DNA of 64,000 bases from Planctomycetales bacterium ZRK34 (GTDB lineage: Bacteria; Planctomycetota; Phycisphaerae; Phycisphaerales; Zrk34). The notes under the pieces were generated by a model that saw only the letters and a list, made by a program, of their open reading frames with translations, searched no databases and was not told the DNA's origin. The stretch covers positions 4,771,850-4,835,849 of the forward strand of contig CP050848.1 in assembly GCA_014873095.1 (NCBI GenBank). Reading direction: 5' to 3'. Shown in pieces: positions 58,127-64,000 of this stretch. The number at the start of each line of letters is the position of its first letter. Position 1 is the stretch's first letter. The position numbers and the translations under genes were made by a program.

Positions 58127-60910
58127 ATGCCGGTGGCTCGACACTTTCTAAAACCCGACGCCCACGCGCTGCCCCAGGCCGCGGACTGGCTGTTGCAGCA
58201 GTTCGGCCCGGACCAGGCTGCCGTGACCGTGGTTCTGCCCGGCCGCCGCGCCGGCCGTCGCCTGCTCGAATTGCTCGTCGAAGCGGCTCAACACGCGGGG
58301 CGACTGCTCATTCCGCCGCGCATCACCACCGTCGGCTCGCTGTTGGATCAACTTTGCGTGATCGATCAGCCGGCCGCCGATGCCGTGGCGCGCCAGCAGG
58401 CTTGGATCGCCGCGCTGCAGGACACACCCGCCGATCAGCTTGCCGAGTTTCTACCTGCCCCGCCCCCGGTCGATCAGCTTGCCGCCTGGGCAGCCGTCGC
58501 CGATCAACTGGATCAGCTTCACGAAACCATCGCCGCGAATGGTCACGACTTCGCCGTCGTCGCTGAACGCGGTGAAAGCATTCCCGACTTTACGGATGAA
58601 CTTCGCTGGGCGGCTCTGGCGGATGTACAGCATCGCTATTTTGCTGCGCTCCAGTCCGCCGGCATCGTCGACCCGCACCACGCCCGCATCGCCGCAGTCG
58701 AGTCAAACCAACTTGCCGCTGCCGGGCCGATTGTGCTGCTTGCCGTCGTTGATCTGTCGACGCTGCACCGGCGGGTGTTGCAACAACTCGACGTATCCGT
58801 GACGGCGTTGGTCCACGCTGACGAGTCTGACGCGGACCGGTTCGACGATCTGGGGTGCCTGCGCATCGAGCGGTGGGAACACGCCGTGGTGCCGCTGGAC
58901 GATCGGCAGGTTGAACTCGTCGAGCGCCCGACCGATCAGGCCGACGCCGTCGTCCGCACGATCGACGGTTACCAAGGGTCCTATCCGCCGGAGCAGATCA
59001 CCGTCGGCGTGTGTGACGATCGGGTGCAGCCGTACCTGATTCAGCGTCTGCGGGCGTTCGGACTGCCGGTCCGTGCCGCCGCCGGGCTCGACATGGCCCG
59101 GACGCGACCCGTGCGTCTGTTGAAGATCATCGCCGACTGGCTGGATCGACGTTTGTTCACAGACTTCGCCACGCTGTTGCGCCACCCGGATATCGAAGAT
59201 CACCTCCGCCGGGCGCTGGTGAACCCCGCGATCGAAAGCTGGCTGACGCTGATGGATCGTTACCTCAGCGACCATCTGCAGGGCCGACTGTCCAGCGACT
59301 GGCTCGGTGATGACGCGCAACGCGCCCAACTCAAGCGCATCAGCGATGCGGTTGAAGCGTTGATCGAGCCATTGATTGATGAATCGCCGCGGCCGCTGAG
59401 TCAGTGGGCCCAGCCGATCGCCGACACGCTTTGCGCGGTGTATGCCCATCGTCCGTTGAATCGTTTTGATGAAGCTGACCGGCTGGTGGTTGAAACATGC
59501 GATCGCTTGCGGGGGCTGCTTGACGCCATGATCGATCTGCCGGCGGGGCTCGATCGGCCGGTGCGTGCTACCGCCGCGCTGCGTTTGCTGGTCAAACACG
59601 CCGAGCGACTGGCAGCCGTCCCGCCGGACCCATCTGACGCTGATGCCGCCATCGAATTGCTCGGCCCGCTGGAACTTCACCTCGACGATGCCGACGCACT
59701 GGTCATCACCGGATTCAACGAAGGCTTCATGCCCTCGTCGATCAACGCCGACGCCTTTCTACCCGACGCCTTGCGCAGCCGGTTGGATCTGCCGGACAAT
59801 CGGCGTCGTTATGCCCGTGATGCTTACGCGCTGTCGGCGATGCTGCGCAGCGGGCGCCGTGTGAAGCTCGTCACCGGCCGCATCACGACCGAGGGCGATC
59901 CGCTGACGCCGAGCCGCCTGCTATTTGCATGTGAAGACGATGAGGTACCGGCCCGGGTGAAGCGATTTTATGAGCCGCGTGCCGAGCCGCCGGCGATCTT
60001 TCCGCCGTCGGGTGAACTCAGCGGCGGGATCACACCGTTTGTTGTACCGCCGCCACCGCGACCGCTGACAAAGCCGATCACGAAGCTGCCTGTCACGGCG
60101 TTTCGACATTATCTCGAATGCCCGTACCGGTTCTATCTGCGTTACGCGCTGGGGCTCAAACCGCTGGATGATCAGGCGACCGAAATGGACGGCGGAACGT
60201 TCGGCACGCTCGCGCATGATGTGCTCGGCGCCTTTGCCCACTCCGAGGCGGCCACGTCCGTGCAGGCCGACACGATTCAGGCGATGTTGAATCAGACGCT
60301 CGACCATGTGTCGCGCCGCAAGTTCGGTGATGACCCGCTGCCGGCGGTGCGTGTGCAGATCGAGCAACTGCGCCAGCGCCTGGCGGGATTCGCCCAGTGG
60401 CAGGCGGGTTGGGCGGGTAAGGGCTGGCGCATCGCCACCGACCAGGTCGAACAGCGGTTGACGATCGGCTTTGATGTCGACGGTGAACCGATGCAACTGG
60501 TCGGGCGCATCGATCGCATCGATGTCAATGAGACCACCGGCGCGTGCGTCGTGTTCGATTACAAGACGTCCGATCGCGGTGACGGCCCCGACATAACCCA
60601 TAGCAAGCGCGGCGAATGGACCGATCTGCAACTGCCGCTGTATCGACACCTCGTGCGCGCTGCGGGCATCACCTCCGAGGTGCAACTCGGGTACATCCTG
60701 CTGCCGCGCGATCGCAAACGCATCACGCATGAGTTGGCCCCGTGGAGCGCGGGCGACTTAGATATCGCCGACGAAGAGGCGCGGCGGGTGATACGAGCCG
60801 TGCGTGCGGAGCAGTTCTGGCCGCCGTCTGATCCGCCAGCCTTCGATGATTATGCCGCCATCTGCGGCGTCGAGCAGTTGCTCGGATTCGACACGGAGGA
60901 CGAATCATGA
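58127..60910 (+). CDS. AddB-like helicase/PD-(D/E)XK nuclease subunit
   Basis: 927 residues from ATG 58127. N-terminal part resembles an inactivated UvrD-type helicase (VVLPGRRAGRRLLELLVEAA with no Walker A lysine), as in AddB. A central region has LDDADALVITGFNEGFMPSS. The C-terminal PD-(D/E)XK nuclease is clear: LECPYRFYLRYALGL, GTFGTLAHDVLGAF, LVGRIDRIDV and VVFDYKTSDRG. AddAB processes double-strand breaks and feeds RecA. The four-cysteine iron-sulfur staple of classic AddB was not recognised beyond the ECPYRF cysteine. It overlaps the AddA-like gene by 4 nt. Confidence 0.85.
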   Translation: MPVARHFLKPDAHALPQAADWLLQQFGPDQAAVTVVLPGRRAGRRLLELLVEAAQHAGRLLIPPRITTVGSLLDQLCVIDQPAADAVARQQAWIAALQDTPADQLAEFLPAPPPVDQLAAWAAVADQLDQLHETIAANGHDFAVVAERGESIPDFTDELRWAALADVQHRYFAALQSAGIVDPHHARIAAVESNQLAAAGPIVLLAVVDLSTLHRRVLQQLDVSVTALVHADESDADRFDDLGCLRIERWEHAVVPLDDRQVELVERPTDQADAVVRTIDGYQGSYPPEQITVGVCDDRVQPYLIQRLRAFGLPVRAAAGLDMARTRPVRLLKIIADWLDRRLFTDFATLLRHPDIEDHLRRALVNPAIESWLTLMDRYLSDHLQGRLSSDWLGDDAQRAQLKRISDAVEALIEPLIDESPRPLSQWAQPIADTLCAVYAHRPLNRFDEADRLVVETCDRLRGLLDAMIDLPAGLDRPVRATAALRLLVKHAERLAAVPPDPSDADAAIELLGPLELHLDDADALVITGFNEGFMPSSINADAFLPDALRSRLDLPDNRRRYARDAYALSAMLRSGRRVKLVTGRITTEGDPLTPSRLLFACEDDEVPARVKRFYEPRAEPPAIFPPSGELSGGITPFVVPPPPRPLTKPITKLPVTAFRHYLECPYRFYLRYALGLKPLDDQATEMDGGTFGTLAHDVLGAFAHSEAATSVQADTIQAMLNQTLDHVSRRKFGDDPLPAVRVQIEQLRQRLAGFAQWQAGWAGKGWRIATDQVEQRLTIGFDVDGEPMQLVGRIDRIDVNETTGACVVFDYKTSDRGDGPDITHSKRGEWTDLQLPLYRHLVRAAGITSEVQLGYILLPRDRKRITHELAPWSAGDLDIADEEARRVIRAVRAEQFWPPSDPPAFDDYAAICGVEQLLGFDTEDES

Positions 60911-63882
60911 GCGACGCCTTCGTGTTCAAACCGACGCTGATTCGCGCCTCGGCCGGCACCGGCAAGACCTACCAGCTATCGAGTCGCTACATCGACCTGC
61001 TCGCCGCCGGGGAGCAACCCGATCGCATTCTCGCCACGACGTTCACCCGCAAGGCGGCCGGTGAGATTCAGGACCGCGTGTTGCATCGGCTGGCCGAAAA
61101 TGATGCCACGCACGCGCTGCTGATCAAGCTCGTGCGCCGGCTGCATCGGTTGAATGTCTGCACGCTCGACAGTTTCTTCATCCGCATCGCGGGCAGTTTC
61201 AGCCTTGATCTCGGGCTGCCGCCGGGGTGGCGGATTGTCGACGAGGTCGCAGATCAGCGACTGCAGGCCGAGGCGGTCGCGGCGATGATCGAAGCCGACG
61301 GCCCGCAGCGCGTGATCGACCTGATGCGGCTGCTGAATCCCGGTGAGTTGCGCCGCTCCGTGCACGAGCAGATCATGACCGTCGTGGGCTCGCTGCATGA
61401 TCGTTATCGCGAACAACCCGACGAGGCCGCCTGGTGCTGGCTGATCCCGCCGAAGAAGTTGACCATCGAGCAGGTACACGCCGCGATCGATGCGCTGGGC
61501 GATATTGATTGGCCGGTGACCAAGAGCGGATCACCTGACAAAGTATGGGCCAAGGCCGTGGCGTCGATGATGAGCAATGCACGTATGGGTGACTGGGAAC
61601 AGTTACTCAAACAAGGGCTGATTAAAAAGGTGCTGGCCGGCGAGGATAAGTTCAACCGTCATGACATCACCGATTCGATGCGTGAGTCACTGAACCCGCT
61701 GATCGCACAGGCCCGCGCCGAACTGCTGGAATTTCATGCGAGCAAGACGCGGGCGATGTATGAACTGCTGCGGCGGTTCGATGTTGAATACGAACGCCTG
61801 AAGCGAGCCACCGGCGCCATGCGTTTTCAGGATGTGACGCATGAACTGGCCCGGGCGGCGGGCGACATCGACCGCGAAGACATTTACTACCGCCTCGACG
61901 GTCGGATCGCCCATCTGCTGCTGGACGAGTTTCAGGACACCAGCTTCGAGCAGTGGCGCGTGGTGCAGCCTCTGGCCGACGAGGTGATGGCCGTGGCGGG
62001 GCTGGATCGACTGCTGTTCTGCGTCGGCGATGTGAAGCAGGCGATTTACGGATGGCGCGGCGGCATGGCGGAAATCTTTGACACGCTCGAACATCGCTGG
62101 CCGGACCTCGATGTGCAGACGATGGATCAGACCCGGCGCTGCGCTCCGCCGATTGTCGATGCGGTCAACAGGGTGTTCGGCACGATGACGATGAACCCCG
62201 CGGCGGCAGCGATAGCACCTGCGGCAGCCGCTTGGCATGATCGCTTCAATGAGCACACCGCCTTCATGACCGACTCGCCGGGGTATGTTCGGCTCGAGGT
62301 CGCGCCGGAGCCGGATGACGATGAAAAGCCCAGACACGCCGTGTTGCGACATGCCGCTGACCGCATCGCTGAGATTGTCGAGCAGTGCCCGGGGCGGAGT
62401 GTCGGTGTGCTGGTGCGGACCAACCGGGCCGTGGCGCGGCTGATCTATGAACTGCGTCACCCGGATCGGAACATCGACGCCAGCGAGGAGGGCGGCAGCC
62501 CCGTGACGGATTGTGCGCCGGTGTCGGTGATCATGTCGCTGATGCACCTGGCGGATCATCCCGGCGACACGGCGGCTCGCTTTCATGTACAAACCAGCCC
62601 GCTGGGCGAGATCGTCGGACTGACGGACATGCATGATGCGACCGCCGATCGCGTGGCGTATCAGGTGCGACAGGCGCTGCTGGAGCACGGGTACGGGCCG
62701 ACGCTGGATCAATGGGCCCGGAAACTGTCGCCGGTGTGTTCGCGGCGTGAAACGATGCGGCTGAATCAGTTGGTGGAGTTGGGCCATCAATACGAGGCGG
62801 ACGCCACCGTGCGGCCGTCACATTTCGTGCAGTACATCGCTGCGCAGCGCGTGGCGGATGTGACCCGGGCGGATGTGCGCGTGATGACGGTGCACCAGTC
62901 CAAGGGGCTCGAGTTCGACATCGTGGTGCTGCCGGAGTTGGATGCGAAGCTGGGGCTCAGCGGGCGGGAGCAGGTGGTCGTGGAGCGTGATGCGGACAAT
63001 CCGGTCGGGCCGCCGGCGCGGATCACGCGATACCCGAAGGATGAACTGCGGGCGATGGATGCATCGCTTGACGCGATGCACGCGCAGACGGCGATGCAAG
63101 CGGTGCGTGAGAGCCTGTGCGTGTTGTATGTGGCGATGACGCGGGCCCGACACGCTTTGCACATGATCATTCCGCCGGCGAAGCGTTTGGGCGAGAGCTA
63201 TGCGGGCATCGTGCACGGGGCGCTGGCGACGGATTCATCCGCGCTGGCGGGCGCTGTGCTGTATGAACATGGCGATGCACAGTGGGTTCAGCATGTGGGG
63301 CCGTCGGAGCCGGCGGCAGCACCTCGTGAGGTGAAAACACTGACGCCGATGCTGGCGGCGTCGCGACACGATCGGATGATCCCGCGCCAGGCGCCTTCGC
63401 AACTGGAAGGTGGCACGTCGGTCGATCTGAATCGCATGTTGCAACTGCATGCCGGCGGGGGGCGGGCGTATGGCACGGGTGTTCACGAGCGGTTGGCGAA
63501 GATCGAGTGGGTCGATGCGTCGACCGATGAGCCGGCGCTGAAGTATGAGTCGATCCGGGCGGCGCTTCGGCGGGATCGATACCCGGCGGATCAGAATGTG
63601 AGCGTGCTGCGTGAACGCCCCTTCGCGGTGCGGCTCGACAGCGGTTTGCTCACCGGAACGATCGATCGGCTGGTGATCACCCGCGAAGGCGAGCGCGCCA
63701 CGGCGGCAGAGATCGTCGATTACAAGACCGACCGGGTGGAAGATGTCGAGGCATTGGCCGAGCACTATCGGCCGCAGATCGAGGCGTATCGCAAGGCGGT
63801 TGGTGTGATGTACGACCTGCCGGCGGAGAAGATCACGGCGAAGTTGTTGTTTTTGAGTGTGGGGCGGGTGGTGGAAATGTGA
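60907..63882 (+). CDS. AddA-like UvrD-family helicase/nuclease
   Basis: 991 residues from ATG 60907, overlapping the AddB-like stop (ATGA). Walker A RASAGTGKTYQLSSRYIDLL near residue 15-24, motif Ia TTFTRKAAGEIQDRVL, Walker B HLLLDEFQDTSFEQW, motif III FCVGDVKQAIYGWRGG, motif IV MDQTRRCAPP, motif V VMTVHQSKGLEFDIVVLPEL, motif VI YVAMTRARHALHM. A C-terminal nuclease follows (about 860-975, GTIDRLVITREGERATAAEI, VDYKTDRVEDVEAL). This is the helicase subunit of an AddAB/RecBCD-type break-repair enzyme. Both subunits carry nuclease motifs, as in AddAB. Confidence 0.9.
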   Translation: MSDAFVFKPTLIRASAGTGKTYQLSSRYIDLLAAGEQPDRILATTFTRKAAGEIQDRVLHRLAENDATHALLIKLVRRLHRLNVCTLDSFFIRIAGSFSLDLGLPPGWRIVDEVADQRLQAEAVAAMIEADGPQRVIDLMRLLNPGELRRSVHEQIMTVVGSLHDRYREQPDEAAWCWLIPPKKLTIEQVHAAIDALGDIDWPVTKSGSPDKVWAKAVASMMSNARMGDWEQLLKQGLIKKVLAGEDKFNRHDITDSMRESLNPLIAQARAELLEFHASKTRAMYELLRRFDVEYERLKRATGAMRFQDVTHELARAAGDIDREDIYYRLDGRIAHLLLDEFQDTSFEQWRVVQPLADEVMAVAGLDRLLFCVGDVKQAIYGWRGGMAEIFDTLEHRWPDLDVQTMDQTRRCAPPIVDAVNRVFGTMTMNPAAAAIAPAAAAWHDRFNEHTAFMTDSPGYVRLEVAPEPDDDEKPRHAVLRHAADRIAEIVEQCPGRSVGVLVRTNRAVARLIYELRHPDRNIDASEEGGSPVTDCAPVSVIMSLMHLADHPGDTAARFHVQTSPLGEIVGLTDMHDATADRVAYQVRQALLEHGYGPTLDQWARKLSPVCSRRETMRLNQLVELGHQYEADATVRPSHFVQYIAAQRVADVTRADVRVMTVHQSKGLEFDIVVLPELDAKLGLSGREQVVVERDADNPVGPPARITRYPKDELRAMDASLDAMHAQTAMQAVRESLCVLYVAMTRARHALHMIIPPAKRLGESYAGIVHGALATDSSALAGAVLYEHGDAQWVQHVGPSEPAAAPREVKTLTPMLAASRHDRMIPRQAPSQLEGGTSVDLNRMLQLHAGGGRAYGTGVHERLAKIEWVDASTDEPALKYESIRAALRRDRYPADQNVSVLRERPFAVRLDSGLLTGTIDRLVITREGERATAAEIVDYKTDRVEDVEALAEHYRPQIEAYRKAVGVMYDLPAEKITAKLLFLSVGRVVEM

Positions 63883-63892
63883 AGTGGGGTGA

Positions 63893-63925
63893 CCCCAACG
63901 CTTCGCTGCGCTCAGCATCGGGCTT
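63893..63925. repeat. Degenerate hairpin after the AddA-like gene
   Basis: CCCAACGCT, then a TCGC-rich loop, then CAGCATCGGG, with two mismatches against a perfect stem. GC-rich CCC-ACGCT / CAGC-T-GGG hairpins of this kind recur in planctomycete spacers in my recollection. Function unknown; possibly a terminator. Confidence 0.3.
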
Positions 63926-63942
63926 GTTGGTATGATGGCGGC

Positions 63943-64000
63943 ATGACGATGAAAGTACCGAGTCCGGTTAAGTGGGTGGGTGATGCGAAGACAGGGTACC
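63943..64000 (+). CDS. 5' end of a gene, possibly methylthioribose-1-phosphate isomerase
   Basis: 19 codons run to the window edge without a stop: MTMKVPSPVKWVGDAKTGY. The string VKWVGD followed by a Gly/Tyr is reminiscent of the N-terminus of MtnA proteins, which continue with a LIDQ-type motif outside the window. The identification is tentative. TATGAT (63931-63936) lies 6 nt before the ATG with no Shine-Dalgarno, so the mRNA may be leaderless. Confidence 0.4.
   Translation, partial: MTMKVPSPVKWVGDAKTGY

Overview
The window reads as a chromosomal segment of a high-GC planctomycete, most likely class Phycisphaerae. This is inferred from gene content. Markers are a 983-residue exported protein ending in the Pirellula/Verrucomicrobium-type CANCH haem-binding domain, a XylR-like AraC regulator, an ECF sigma factor of the Rhodopirellula/Verrucomicrobium type next to a FecR-like protein, a PEP-CTERM-like secreted protein and a pseudopilin, a TPR protein with two RNA-polymerase alpha-CTD modules, and WPTWRGP-type PQQ propellers. 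LptD, MurG, SpoIID and lipoproteins point to an outer membrane and peptidoglycan. No phage, insertion sequence, integrase or CRISPR array was seen.

Layout. 1-4.3 kb: a small KOW-like protein, a metallophosphoesterase, the Mrp ATPase, a Spy-like periplasmic protein and YggS. 4.3-16.6 kb: a long minus-strand run, read as methyltransferase, lptD, argJ, a short SecA-like ATPase, a cysteine desulfurase, a membrane-fusion protein, a cyclase-fold lipoprotein and a PQQ propeller. 16.8-21.3 kb: the haem-domain protein, its probable XylR-like regulator and a DUF423 protein. 21.5-26.4 kb: minus-strand housekeeping operon glmU(N-terminal)-prs-rplY-pth-rpsF-ssb-rplI. 26.4-32.8 kb: tRNA-Gln with a hairpin-rich non-coding region upstream, rplM-rpsI, a hydroxyacid dehydrogenase, glycogen phosphorylase, and DAHP synthase behind an aromatic leader peptide and intrinsic terminator. 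33-36.5 kb: sigma/FecR/PEP-CTERM/pseudopilin cluster. 36.6-48.3 kb: argC, PHP phosphatase, two lone receiver proteins, an M16 protease, an RND transporter, DUF4405, tadA and tatC. 48.6-58 kb: formamidase-hslU, a STAS-like protein, SpoIID, the TPR/alpha-CTD protein, a membrane TPR-like protein, murG, a CBM48 protein and purM. 58-64 kb: an AddB/AddA-like helicase-nuclease pair and the first codons of a possible mtnA.

The most notable observation is at 32797-32964. A TTGACT-16-CATAAT promoter sits 6 nt before an 18-codon ORF, MSRRFYWFAYSFFAGTSR, with seven aromatic residues. A terminator hairpin and then the DAHP synthase gene follow. This is the layout of ribosome-mediated attenuation of aromatic biosynthesis, and I have not seen it described for planctomycetes. 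Other unexplained structures are three REP-like elements bounded by CGTTTAGC (two supply the stop codon of the adjacent gene), four intergenic palindromes built from 7-9 bp words, a promoter-preceded hairpin-rich region upstream of tRNA-Gln, and at least eight starts lying 6-9 nt after a -10-like hexamer with no Shine-Dalgarno, which suggests leaderless transcripts.
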